Shown here piece after piece: positions 45,244 to 54,361 of a stretch of 64,000 nt of DNA; position 1 is the stretch's first letter; every line of letters starts with the position of its first letter. The DNA is taken from positions 39,556-103,555 of the forward strand of contig CAMEOT010000007.1 of assembly GCA_945929965.1 (NCBI GenBank), read 5' to 3'. The notes beneath the pieces were generated by a model that was not told the DNA's origin, made no database searches, and saw nothing but the letters and a program-made list of their open reading frames with translations. A program made the translations under genes and the position numbers. This DNA is from an uncultured Lachnospiraceae bacterium. GTDB lineage: Bacteria > Bacillota > Clostridia > Lachnospirales > Lachnospiraceae.

Positions 45244-45420
45244 ACTATTATAATAGCATTTAACCGCATCTATGTCAAACATATATTCTATTTTCAATCA
45301 GGTCTACAAATCTTTCTTTATCGGCCTACTCGGCACATTTGCAGTGCCATTTGCTCGACAAATCCGAATTTATCCGAGCCACCAATCAGGCTCTCAACCT
45401 ACGTTTTCCCTGTTTTTCTA

Positions 45421-46875
45421 TTACAACAGCTTTTTCAATTCCACCATCTCCGCCTGTAGTTCTTTTTCAAGTGCTTCGATCTTTCCCATAATTACTTCCG
45501 TAGATTCATATTGAACAGCTTCATATACCACTTCTTTGTATTTATTGATAGAGAGATCATACTCATTCGCGATAATATCCTCTACCGACACAAAAAAGCT
45601 CTGCTCTGTCCTTTTTCTGTCATTCTCCGCCTCAAGATTGTTGTATCTTGCGATAATATCGGGAATATCATTTTCCGCTATTGGCTGACGTTTATCATCC
45701 AGGCTAAGACCGTCTGCCTTCATGTCATAGAACCATACTTTATCAGTACCGCCGGAACCTGTTTTGGTAAAGATAAGAATTGCCGTAGATACTCCTGCGT
45801 ATGGTTTAAATACACCGCTCGGCATGGAAATCACTGCATCCAGTTTGTTATTATCAATGATCTCTTTTCTGATCTGTTTATGAGCATTACTGCTGCCAAA
45901 TAATACGCCATCCGGAACAATAACCGCTGCTCGTCCACCCTTTTTCAAAATGCGAAGGAACAACGCAAGGAAAAGTAATTCTGTTTTCTTGGTTTTTGTA
46001 ATCTTTAATAAATCTGCTGACACAGCCTCATAATCCAGGCTTCCCTTGAAGGGCGGATTAGCAAGAACCAGACTGTATTTTTCTTCATCGGTATTTTGCT
46101 CTGACAAGCTGTCCCGATAAGAAATATTCGGATTTTCCACACCATGCAACAGCATATTCATTGCTCCGATGCGAAGCATTGTTCTATCCATATCATTTCC
46201 ATAGAACATCGTATTATTAAAATGTTCACGCAGTTTCTGATTCAGAAACATATCTGCATGGTTTTCTCTTAAATACTTCTGTGCTTCTATAAGGAAGCCG
46301 GCACTTCCCATCGCCGGATCTATAATGGTATCGTCCGGCTTCGGTTTTACTAATGCAACCATCATTTTTATGATATGTCTCGGTGTTCTGAACTGACCAT
46401 TTGTACCGGCTGTCGCCACTTTGGAAAGCAAATACTCGTAGAGATCTCCCTTTGAATCTTCATCCCCCAATTCCAGCTTATCAATTCCGTCTACAATTTT
46501 AGACAACATGGCAGCTGTCGGAATTTTAAAAATGGCATCTCCCATATATCTTGCATAAGCAGAGTCTCCGTCCTGATGCAGATTTTTGATGAAAGGAAAC
46601 ACCTTATTGGATACCAGCTCATACATTTCATCGGCAGAACCCAGATTTTTAAATTTACTCCAGCGGTATCTCTGGCTCTCTCCGGGGAACATTGTCTCAT
46701 ATTCTACACCTAAGAAATTGGCTTCATTTTCTTTTGTTGTCTCAACATCATCCAGCTGTTTGATAAAAAGCAAATAGGTAAATTGTTCGATGACATCCAG
46801 TGGATTCGTAATTCCACCGGTCCAAAAAATTTCCCATATTCTGTCAATTTTATTTCTAAGTTCCCCTGTAATCAT
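45421..46875 (-). CDS. hsdM: Type I restriction-modification methyltransferase subunit HsdM
   Basis: The protein has 484 residues. The N-terminal helical domain (1-150) contains ITNPLDVIEQFTYLLFIKQL. The N6-adenine methylase domain has the SAM-binding motif DPAMGSAGFLIEA and the catalytic VLANPPFKGS. AAGGAG lies before the ATG. It is the first gene of the locus; the duplicated peptide units separate it from hsdS copy 2. Confidence 0.95.
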   Translation of the reverse strand: MITGELRNKIDRIWEIFWTGGITNPLDVIEQFTYLLFIKQLDDVETTKENEANFLGVEYETMFPGESQRYRWSKFKNLGSADEMYELVSNKVFPFIKNLHQDGDSAYARYMGDAIFKIPTAAMLSKIVDGIDKLELGDEDSKGDLYEYLLSKVATAGTNGQFRTPRHIIKMMVALVKPKPDDTIIDPAMGSAGFLIEAQKYLRENHADMFLNQKLREHFNNTMFYGNDMDRTMLRIGAMNMLLHGVENPNISYRDSLSEQNTDEEKYSLVLANPPFKGSLDYEAVSADLLKITKTKKTELLFLALFLRILKKGGRAAVIVPDGVLFGSSNAHKQIRKEIIDNNKLDAVISMPSGVFKPYAGVSTAILIFTKTGSGGTDKVWFYDMKADGLSLDDKRQPIAENDIPDIIARYNNLEAENDRKRTEQSFFVSVEDIIANEYDLSINKYKEVVYEAVQYESTEVIMGKIEALEKELQAEMVELKKLL

Positions 46876-47068
46876 ATTTACTTATCTCCTTGTTTCATCA
46901 TTTCTTCCAGCATGTGCAGATCTATAAAACTTTTTCCTCTAATGTTCACCTTGACATATATGTTTTAATTATAAACCACCCCCTTAAGAAATTCCATAAA
47001 TATTTCCTTTTCTTACTTTGCGCATAATATCCGTTATTCATCATTTTTTGATATCTTTGATATAAAAA

Positions 47069-47115
47069 TAGCGCAACTATTGTCCCATAAAAAAGGATTC
47101 ATAGATGCGCTATTT
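47069..47115 (-). terminator. Terminator downstream of argS
   Basis: AAATAGCGCA (47069-47078) and TGCGCTATTT (47106-47115) are 10-bp arms. On the minus strand the stem is followed by a T-rich stretch. The rest of 46876-47140 is AT-rich and holds the hsdM ribosome binding site and a TATAAT box. Confidence 0.6.
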
Positions 47116-47140
47116 CCGTCTTCGTTTGCGGTATTACCGT

Positions 47141-48916
47141 TTACATCTTCTCCGGAGCTTCAAATCCCAGCATATCAATACAGGTCTCCAGAATATCTCT
47201 GGTCAGTACCAAAAGTGCCACCAACCCCTGCTTACGCTCCTCATTCTCTTCTCCCAGGATCTTGGTCTCATGGTAGAAATGGTTAAAAGCATTGGCAAGA
47301 TCGTAGATGTAGGCACATACCTTATGGGGTGCCAGTTCCTCTCCTGCCGTAGCGATCATGGTATTGAACTGTGCCAGCTCCATGGCAAGCTCTTTTTCAG
47401 AAGCATTGCCGGGCTGCTGCAGCTTCACAGCAGTCAGATCCCCGCCCTGCTCCTTGTATTTATTCAGAATAGACTTGATACGTACAATGGTATACAAGAT
47501 GTAAGGACCTGTATCTCCCTCGAAGGAAGTAAAGCGGTCGATATCAAATACATAATCCTTGGATGCCTGATTGGACAGATCACCGTATTTTAGTGCGGAG
47601 ATAGCTACCACGTCCGCTACCTTTTTCGCCTCGGCATCCTCCATGTCGCGGCCTTCCTTGATCTTTTTATACATCTCATCCTGCGTATCCTTGATCAGAT
47701 TCTCCAGACGCATGACACCGCCCTGTCTGGTCTTGAAGGGTTTGCCGTCCTTGCCGTTCATGGTACCGAAGCCTAAGAACTTAAGCTCCGTCTCAGGCTC
47801 TACCAGCTTCGTCTTGCGGGCACAGCGGAATACCTGCTCAAAATACAGCTCCTGACGCTTGTCTACCACATAGATCAGTTCGTCGGGATGATACAGCTTC
47901 ATACGCTCCATAATGGTAGCCAGGTCTGTGGTATTGTACAGAGAGGCTCCGTCGGATTTTAAGATCATGCAGGGAGGGATCTCCTTGGTGTCGGTGTCTT
48001 CCTTGACATCCACTACCAGTGCACCCTCGCTTAAGTGTGCATAGCCGTTGTCCTTCATATAAGCGACCATCTCCGGGATGATGTCATGGACATCACTTTC
48101 TCCCTTCCACAGATCGAATTCTACATTTAATTTAGAATAATTCTTCTTCAGGTCGTTCACAGACACATTGATAATGTGCTTCCACAGGGCACGATATCCT
48201 CTGACACCGCTCTGCAATTTGAAGGTCGCTTCCATCGCCTTTGCCTTGTACTCGGGATCTTCCTTGGACCTGGCGCTGGCTGCGGGATAGATCTCCTCCA
48301 GTTCGCTGATAGTAAAAGGTGCCTCTTCGGGATATTCCCCGGTGTAATTCTCATCAAAATATACCAGATCCGGCTGTCTCTCCTGTAAACCGGTGATCAC
48401 CAGACCCATCTGCAGTCCCCAGTCGCCCAGATGCACGTCACCGATGACCTCATGCCCCACATAGCGGCTGATGCGCTTTACGCTCTCACCGATCACTGCG
48501 GAACGTAAATGTCCCACATGCAGAGGCTTCGCCACGTTGGGTCCGCCATAGTCGATGATGATCTTCTTGGGATGTTCCGGCTTCTCGAGACCGAATTTTT
48601 CATTTGCTTCCATGCCCTGTAAATAGGTGAGCAAAAATGCCTCGCTGACCTTCAGGTTCAAAAATCCGGGGGCTACTGCCACCACTTCGGAAAATACTTT
48701 GCTGTCTGCAAGCTTTTCTGCCACGTCATTTGCGATCATGATGGGGGCTTTTTTATACAGCTTGGCTCCCGCCATGGCGCCGTTACACTGATATTCGCAC
48801 AGGTCGGGACGGTTGGAAAGCATTACTTTTCCGAGATTTCCGTCATAGCCGGCTGCGGTAAATGCCTGCTGCATTTCCTCTGTCAGCATTTCTAAAAATT
48901 TCTTCATGTCAGTCAA
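47141..48916 (-). CDS. argS: Arginyl-tRNA synthetase
   Basis: The protein has 591 residues. The N-terminal Add-1 domain is followed by the class I HIGH motif HVGHLRSAVIGESV (near 137) within DYGGPNVAKPLHVGH. DKRQELYFEQVF and GFGTMNGKDGKPFKTR replace the KMSKS-type loop, as is usual in ArgRS. The DALR anticodon-binding domain ends the protein. It is monocistronic. Confidence 0.95.
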   Translation of the reverse strand: MTDMKKFLEMLTEEMQQAFTAAGYDGNLGKVMLSNRPDLCEYQCNGAMAGAKLYKKAPIMIANDVAEKLADSKVFSEVVAVAPGFLNLKVSEAFLLTYLQGMEANEKFGLEKPEHPKKIIIDYGGPNVAKPLHVGHLRSAVIGESVKRISRYVGHEVIGDVHLGDWGLQMGLVITGLQERQPDLVYFDENYTGEYPEEAPFTISELEEIYPAASARSKEDPEYKAKAMEATFKLQSGVRGYRALWKHIINVSVNDLKKNYSKLNVEFDLWKGESDVHDIIPEMVAYMKDNGYAHLSEGALVVDVKEDTDTKEIPPCMILKSDGASLYNTTDLATIMERMKLYHPDELIYVVDKRQELYFEQVFRCARKTKLVEPETELKFLGFGTMNGKDGKPFKTRQGGVMRLENLIKDTQDEMYKKIKEGRDMEDAEAKKVADVVAISALKYGDLSNQASKDYVFDIDRFTSFEGDTGPYILYTIVRIKSILNKYKEQGGDLTAVKLQQPGNASEKELAMELAQFNTMIATAGEELAPHKVCAYIYDLANAFNHFYHETKILGEENEERKQGLVALLVLTRDILETCIDMLGFEAPEKM

Positions 48917-49067
48917 TCCTCATACCTTTCAGTAATCTGCCGGTATTCCGTTACTTCCTATAATGTACCGGAATATCTTGTGCAGTCACAATTTCTATCT
49001 CTCACGCTGTTATGCTGTTTTCAATATTTCTACTATATCCTAAAATCCATTATCCCGCAAGACGCAA

Positions 49068-49730
49068 TTACGCATTTATAATCTGTGCTTCCCGCTCCGC
49101 TTTGGAAAAGGCACAGCCGCAGTAATTCTGCCGGTACAGCTCATACTCTGCGGACAGTTCGATGGATCTCTTATATCCGTTCTTTTTCTTGAAATCCGAG
49201 GGCAGCCAGGGGATACCATATTCCCCGGAAAGTATCTGCCCGATCTCATTGATCTTCGCCGCATTTTTCAGAGGGCTGATGGTCAGGGTCGTGGCAAAAT
49301 AGTCATAGCCACCACCTACTGCCAGCTCCGCGGTCCTGCGCAGCCGCAGGTCGAAGCAGCGGAAACACCTCTCTCCCCCTTCGGGACAGTTCTCGTAGCC
49401 CTTCGCCATCTCATAAAAACGCTCCGGTTCATAATCTCCCTCCACGATATCGATGGGCCAGCCCTTTTCTTCTTTATTATAAGCGTCGATCAGACGCTTC
49501 TGCTCTGCCACACGCTTTTGGTATTCTTCCGAAAAAGAAATGTTGGGATTGTAATAAAATACCGTGATCAAAAAATAACGGCACAGATATTCCAGACAAT
49601 AACTGCTGCACGGTGCACAGCAGCTATGCAGAAACAGGCGGGGCGGTCGGTAATCCGACGCTGCCTCGCCCTTCTCCTGTAAGGTATTTAAAATTTTCTC
49701 TAATTCTTTCTGATAATTTACCTGATTCAT
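49068..49730 (-). CDS. queH: Epoxyqueuosine reductase QueH
   Basis: The protein has 220 residues. QueH carries out the last step of queuosine synthesis in tRNA. The conserved cysteines are LHSCCAPCSSYC (near 33), CFRCFDLRL (near 122) and the C-terminal NYCGCAF. FYYNPNISFSEEYQKR is also typical. These bind an iron-sulphur cluster and a mononuclear iron. Confidence 0.93.
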   Translation of the reverse strand: MNQVNYQKELEKILNTLQEKGEAASDYRPPRLFLHSCCAPCSSYCLEYLCRYFLITVFYYNPNISFSEEYQKRVAEQKRLIDAYNKEEKGWPIDIVEGDYEPERFYEMAKGYENCPEGGERCFRCFDLRLRRTAELAVGGGYDYFATTLTISPLKNAAKINEIGQILSGEYGIPWLPSDFKKKNGYKRSIELSAEYELYRQNYCGCAFSKAEREAQIINA

Positions 49731-49830
49731 ACGGTTCTCTTTTCAATTATACTCTTATACTCCAGCAGCCTGCGCTCATTATAGCATATTTTTTTTAAGA
49801 TACCGCAATAATTTTTCAAAAGCTCCTCCG

Positions 49831-51162
49831 CTACGACAGACTGATCATCCACTTCTTTTTCCGGAAAATAATAAATGAGGTCACAAGCCGCAGAATCTCC
49901 TCCGACGTAAGCAGCGCATACACTCCGACGATGCCCCACTGTAACAGGTAAGCGCCTGCGAAGCACAGCGGAATCCCCATCCCCCAGGTTCCCACAATAT
50001 CGATCAGCATCACGGTCTTCGTGTCTCCGCCGCTTTTTAGGATTCCGCCGCCCAGTATCATATTCTCGATCTTCACCGGTGCATAAAGTGCGAAGACGAA
50101 CAAAAGAGACTGTCCCAGTTCCTGTACTGTCGTATCCACCCGGTAGAAACTTACATAGCTTCCGGAGCAAAGCATCAGAACGCCGGATACCACCACTGCT
50201 CCCAGGAGACCTGCTTTCATTATTTTCCCGGACTCTTCATAAGCGGCATCGTATTCTTTTTTCCCCAGCCTTTTACCGATCAGGACTCCGGCTGCTGCGG
50301 ACAGACCGCTGAGTGCTCCCACCATCAGCCCCTGCACCGGGCATGTCAGGGTATAAGCAGCAAGGTTCTGTGTTCCCAGATGCCCATACACTGCCGACTC
50401 CACGTTCTGTCCCAGACTCCACAAAAATTCACTGATCAGGATCGGACAAATCATGAGCAGATATTCCTTTTTGTTCAATTTATCAAAATGCAGGGACAAC
50501 TGCATCCGGTCTGCATCCTTGTGCAGGCACCCGATGAAGCAGGCCGCAAGGACCAACAGATTCAGCAGCTGTGAAGTCAGCGTGGCTATTCCCGCACCGG
50601 TGATCCCCAGTGCGGGGGCTCCCATTTTTCCAAAGATCAGAATATAATTTCCCACTGTGTTGACCACTACCGCACATAAAGATGCCACCAGCGTTGCCGT
50701 GGCGTGCTCCCGGCATTTGAGCCATACCGACAGGATCGTGCTGACGCCCATAGGCAGAAAAGTGACCGCTATCAGGCGAAGATAGCCACAGCCGGCTCCA
50801 AGGATCCGCGTATCCTTCGTGTACAGCCCAAGGATTCCTGCCGGTGCTAAAAACGATGCCGCACAAAACAAAATTGCGATCATACCGCACAGTACCATGC
50901 TGACCGTAAAGCTGCTCCAGGCTTCTCTCCTGTCCTCCGCTCCCAGAAACTGCGCGATCAGTATCCCCGCCACAGCTCCCACGGCACTAAGCAACACGGA
51001 AACAAGCATGAAATAATTTCCACAGATTCCCACCGCTGCAATATTCGTCTCACCAAGCTGTCCGATCATCAGCTGATCCACAATGGAAAAGGATGCCTGC
51101 AGCATGCTCTGTAATGTGACGGGAATCGCTATTTTACACATGGATCTCATAAACTGTGACAT
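49831..51162 (-). CDS. MATE-family multidrug/cation exporter
   Basis: The protein has 443 residues and twelve membrane helices in two halves. SIVDQLMIGQLGETNIAAVG and LGQNVESAVYGHLGTQNLAA are the equivalent MATE segments of each half. It overlaps the end of the upstream LacI-type gene by 16 nt, so the regulator and exporter are co-transcribed. The substrate is unknown. Confidence 0.93.
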   Translation of the reverse strand: MSQFMRSMCKIAIPVTLQSMLQASFSIVDQLMIGQLGETNIAAVGICGNYFMLVSVLLSAVGAVAGILIAQFLGAEDRREAWSSFTVSMVLCGMIAILFCAASFLAPAGILGLYTKDTRILGAGCGYLRLIAVTFLPMGVSTILSVWLKCREHATATLVASLCAVVVNTVGNYILIFGKMGAPALGITGAGIATLTSQLLNLLVLAACFIGCLHKDADRMQLSLHFDKLNKKEYLLMICPILISEFLWSLGQNVESAVYGHLGTQNLAAYTLTCPVQGLMVGALSGLSAAAGVLIGKRLGKKEYDAAYEESGKIMKAGLLGAVVVSGVLMLCSGSYVSFYRVDTTVQELGQSLLFVFALYAPVKIENMILGGGILKSGGDTKTVMLIDIVGTWGMGIPLCFAGAYLLQWGIVGVYALLTSEEILRLVTSFIIFRKKKWMISLS

Positions 51163-52178
51163 GGCATTTCCCTCGTACTTTCTCTGGCGATCAGCTCCAC
51201 CGGCAATAGGATCCTGCTCTCACAGCCCACATGATCCCGCATGGCTTCGATACAGGCAATGGCTTTCTGTGCCCGCAGTGCCGCTTCCTGATGGATGGTG
51301 GTCAGTGCCGGAACAGCCTCTTTGCTGGCAGCATTATCATCAAACCCAATGACCTGGATATTCTCCGGCACCTTCCAACCTTTTTCCTGCACAAACCGCA
51401 GAAAATCCAGTGCATAATAATCCGATACCGCAAATACTGCCGTGATCCCGGATCGTCTTAATGCTTCTTCCCGTTCTTCATAAAAGGCTCTCCGCTCCTT
51501 CGCAAGCATGGGGATCTTCCACCTTGTCACTTCCCCGGGTGCAAATGCCGCCGTAAAACCGTCCATGCGCTCTTTATCCATGCAGATCTCATTATCCGCA
51601 AGACACAGTGCCTTCGTATGTCCAAGTTTTTTATAATACTGCCCTGCCTGATACCCACCATCGTAATGGTCGATCACCAGATTCACGATTCCCGGCGTAT
51701 CCTCCAGATAGCCGTCGTAGACCACAAACGAGATCCGGGAATGCGCCCGCAATGTCTCATAATCCGCTCCGCAGAACCCCATCAGGATCAATCCGTCCAT
51801 ATTCCACATAGAAGCAAATGCCGGGATCTCCCGAATGTCCGCTGTAGTCTTGATCATGAGAAAATAGCCCTTGCGGTTCATCTCTCTGGAAAGCGCGTTC
51901 AGGGAAGCCATGACAAAGCCATCCTCCAGCACTCTTCCCTCATATTTTTCTCTGTCATTGACCACTACACCAATGATCCGTGAATTGTTCCGTGCCAGCA
52001 ATATTCCAGCCATATTCGGAATGTAACCCGTCTCCTCCAGCTTCTGTTCCACACGTTTTATAGTCGCTTCCGACATTTTGTGAGTCTTGCCATGAAGCAC
52101 ATTGGAGACTGTTGCCGTGCTTAATCCCAGTTCTTCCGCCACATCGGCGATCCGGACCTTATTTTCATCCATTGTCAT
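51147..52178 (-). CDS. LacI-family transcriptional regulator
   Basis: The protein has 343 residues. The helix-turn-helix and hinge read VRIADVAEELGLSTATVSNV (7-26), then LEETGYIPNMAGILLARN. The periplasmic-binding-like core follows (IIGVVVND, then VIGFDDNAASKEAVPALTTI). The gene may start at 52178 or at the ATG 6 nt later; AAAGGAG lies upstream of both. A dyad at 52318-52333 abuts its promoter, and a related operator lies before the GH13 gene. Confidence 0.92.
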   Translation of the reverse strand: MTMDENKVRIADVAEELGLSTATVSNVLHGKTHKMSEATIKRVEQKLEETGYIPNMAGILLARNNSRIIGVVVNDREKYEGRVLEDGFVMASLNALSREMNRKGYFLMIKTTADIREIPAFASMWNMDGLILMGFCGADYETLRAHSRISFVVYDGYLEDTPGIVNLVIDHYDGGYQAGQYYKKLGHTKALCLADNEICMDKERMDGFTAAFAPGEVTRWKIPMLAKERRAFYEEREEALRRSGITAVFAVSDYYALDFLRFVQEKGWKVPENIQVIGFDDNAASKEAVPALTTIHQEAALRAQKAIACIEAMRDHVGCESRILLPVELIARESTREMPCHSL

Positions 52179-52287
52179 TTTCTCCTTTTGTTTTCCCCTT
52201 TTACTTCTACTACTCCATTTCGCCTCCCGGGTCTTTCACCTGCCTATGATCATGCTCATAGGAGTTCAGACCTTTGGCCCTGGTATC

Positions 52288-52333
52288 ATAATATTACAAA
52301 TATCCGTATACATCAAAGGTTAAGCGCGTAACC
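52288..52333 (-). promoter_or_regulatory. lacI-type gene promoter with adjacent operator
   Basis: On the minus strand TTGATG (52316-52311), 17 nt and TATTAT (52293-52288) form the promoter. GGTTAAGCGCGTAACC (52318-52333) is palindromic except for its sixth and eleventh bases and lies directly upstream of the -35 box, a typical LacI-family site. Confidence 0.7.
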
Positions 52334-52426
52334 ACGGCCAAATTTGTGTTAGATTTTTTAGTGATTTTGCCAAATACAGATTCTTGTGCAAGCACAAATC
52401 TGTACTTGGCTCATCGTATACACAAA

Positions 52427-52465
52427 AAACGGGACAGAAACCATTTAGTGGATTCTCTCCCGTTT
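52427..52465 (-). terminator. Terminator of the GH13 gene
   Basis: AAACGGGA (52427-52434) and TCCCGTTT (52458-52465), with inner pairing, are followed on the minus strand by a T6 run. It lies 73 nt after the stop of the glucosidase gene. A second hairpin with CAAATACAGATT lies near 52370-52408. Confidence 0.8.
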
Positions 52466-52537
52466 GAGTCATAGCGATTTTCTTCTTTCTGATAGGCTTC
52501 TTATCTCGCTCGTTTTCTTTCCATTACGTTCGGGAAA

Positions 52538-54076
52538 TTACAGCAGATAAAATCCGGCGCTGCCCCCGGGCACAGTAACCTTTCCGCCTGCAAATGCAGC
52601 TTCACCGCCGAAGGTATACAAAGCCTCCTTTACCGCATAGTCTCCGTAGAAGCTGGCCTCTCTGTCCGCCGGATTGATGATGACCAGAATCTTCTCCTTG
52701 TCGTCACTGCGCAGATACGCCAGAGGATATTGTTTTTCCTCGGCATAGACAAACTCGATCTCTCCACGGCTCTGCAGTGCGCTGTGAGCCTGACGAATGC
52801 CTATCAATTTCTGAATCTCATGATACAGGGAATCCGGATCTGCCATCTGCGCCTCCACCGTGGGACGGTCAGTGGCTTCGTCCTGTTTTACATAAAGTTT
52901 TTCCTTCGGTGCCGCGCTGAAACCGGCATTGGTGGTATGATCCCACTGCATGGGGGAACGGGAACCGGTACGTCCGTAACCGCCCTCTACGGAGTGCAGA
53001 TTTTCCACATAGCGCATACCAATCTCATCACCGTAATACAGGAAAGGTGCACCGGGCATGGACAGAAGAAATGCAAATGCCACCTTTAACTCCTCCCCAT
53101 GAATGCTTCTCGCCAGACGATCCATATCATGGTTACCGGAAGGAATGCAGATCAGACCCTTGCGCTGTGCCTTTTCATAATTTTCCTTGTATTTCTCCAC
53201 GAAGGCTGCCACATCCCCCTTACCTCTTCCGGAGAAGAAAGGCTCCTCACAGCGGAACAGATCGTTATAATGAGACGGTCCAAAATGAAGTAAAAAGTCC
53301 ATATGGAAGCCGCCCTGCAGGGACTTGTCCGGTTCTCCCCACTCGGATACCAGCACTGCCTCGGGGAACTCTGCATCCAGGAACGCTCTTACCTTTCTCC
53401 ACAGAGCAATGTTTCCCTTGCCGTCCTCATCGTTTTTCACCAGAGAACCTGCCATATCCACACGGAAGCCGTCACAGCCCATGCCAATCCAGAACCGCAT
53501 GACATTTTCCATCTCTGCAAGCGTTGCCTTAGGGCCCGGATCATCGGGATCCTGCTGCCAGTCCTGCGTCTTTTTATAAAATCCGTAATTGAGTGCCGGC
53601 TGGTGTGCGAAAAAGTTCACGATCACTGAGCCCTCTCTCTCGGAGATACCGCACAGGCTTCCCATGTTCTCCAGCTGTCCCCAGGTGCTGTCGGTCCAGA
53701 TATAACGATCGGTAAATTCATTGCGATCTGCCTTACAGGACTCCTTAAACCAGGGATGTGCCACAGATGTATGTCCCGGCACCAGGTCTAACAGGATATG
53801 CATATTCCGCTTGTGTACTTCGTTAAACAGGCGCTTCAGGTCCGCATTGGTGCCATATCTGGGAGCTGCCTGATAGTAGTCCGCCACATCATAGCCTGCG
53901 TCTCCGTAGGGGGATGCAAAACAGGGATTCATCCAGATCGCATTACATCCCAGTTCCTTAATATAATCCAGTTTTTCTATGATACCCTGAAAATCACCGA
54001 TACCGTCACCATTGGTATCCAGAAAAGACTGGGGATAAATTTCATAAAAGATTGCATTATCAAGCCATTTTGCCAT
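52538..54076 (-). CDS. GH13 alpha-glucosidase (oligo-1,6-glucosidase/trehalose-6-P hydrolase type)
   Basis: The protein has 512 residues. The beta/alpha barrel begins AIFYEIYPQSFLDTNGDGIG. Asp207 in GFRVDMAG is the expected nucleophile, Glu245 in VSEWGEP the acid/base, and the third Asp lies in SGNHDMDRL. The C-terminal beta domain follows from about 430. There is no signal peptide, so it acts inside the cell on imported oligosaccharides. A LacI operator overlaps its promoter. The exact linkage cannot be fixed. Confidence 0.9.
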   Translation of the reverse strand: MAKWLDNAIFYEIYPQSFLDTNGDGIGDFQGIIEKLDYIKELGCNAIWMNPCFASPYGDAGYDVADYYQAAPRYGTNADLKRLFNEVHKRNMHILLDLVPGHTSVAHPWFKESCKADRNEFTDRYIWTDSTWGQLENMGSLCGISEREGSVIVNFFAHQPALNYGFYKKTQDWQQDPDDPGPKATLAEMENVMRFWIGMGCDGFRVDMAGSLVKNDEDGKGNIALWRKVRAFLDAEFPEAVLVSEWGEPDKSLQGGFHMDFLLHFGPSHYNDLFRCEEPFFSGRGKGDVAAFVEKYKENYEKAQRKGLICIPSGNHDMDRLARSIHGEELKVAFAFLLSMPGAPFLYYGDEIGMRYVENLHSVEGGYGRTGSRSPMQWDHTTNAGFSAAPKEKLYVKQDEATDRPTVEAQMADPDSLYHEIQKLIGIRQAHSALQSRGEIEFVYAEEKQYPLAYLRSDDKEKILVIINPADREASFYGDYAVKEALYTFGGEAAFAGGKVTVPGGSAGFYLL

Positions 54077-54106
54077 AGTGTACTCCTTCCTGTGTGCTTT
54101 ATTTTT

Positions 54107-54122
54107 ATTATAAAAACGTTTT
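54107..54122 (-). promoter_or_regulatory. LacI-type operator overlapping the GH13 gene promoter
   Basis: AAAACGTTTT (54113-54122) is a perfect 10-bp palindrome of the LacI/CcpA type. On the minus strand a TATAAT box overlaps its downstream edge, about 30 nt before the start codon and its GGAAGGAG site. Confidence 0.65.
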
Positions 54123-54361
54123 CCGTATTCTTTCTTTTACCATACCACAGAATGGATACTTGTACAACTGAGAAAAACCATCTATAATAAAATAGCTTGA
54201 TGCCCCGGTAAGCTTCACGATATGCGAATAGCGGGCAGGGTGCTATGTGCCAGTGGCACATGTTTAGCACGGATCGAAGCGGAGCGTAGAAGTGAGAGTG
54301 CGTAGCACGAAACAATCCGTAGGCATCCGGCTAGGATAAAGAAACAAGAACGAGGTCTATC
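54123..54361. other. Gene-free divergent region with a GTGCCA palindrome
   Basis: No gene is seen between the GH13 and FRG genes. ATGTGCCAGTGGCACAT (54245-54261) is a perfect palindrome nested in GTGCTA/TTAGCAC. It resembles a dispersed element, but no second copy lies in this window. Confidence 0.4.

Larger units (their letters stand above)
44477..45303 (+). repeat. Tandem duplication of a 413-bp unit (candidate toxin-antitoxin module)
   Basis: Unit 1 is 44477-44889 and unit 2 is 44890-45303, nearly identical, with a partial third start at 45304-45321. Each begins with CTACAAATCTTTCTTTAT. One difference is a single extra T in the promoter spacer of unit 2 (18 against 17 nt). Each unit contains a promoter, a 34-codon frame, a terminator and an opposing promoter. 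Confidence 0.95.

Noticed and set aside
44477..45303. Classic Fst/par system
   Set aside because: The promoters and terminator fit, but the repeated 5' motifs are inverted and the peptide does not look like Fst, so only a par-like layout is claimed.
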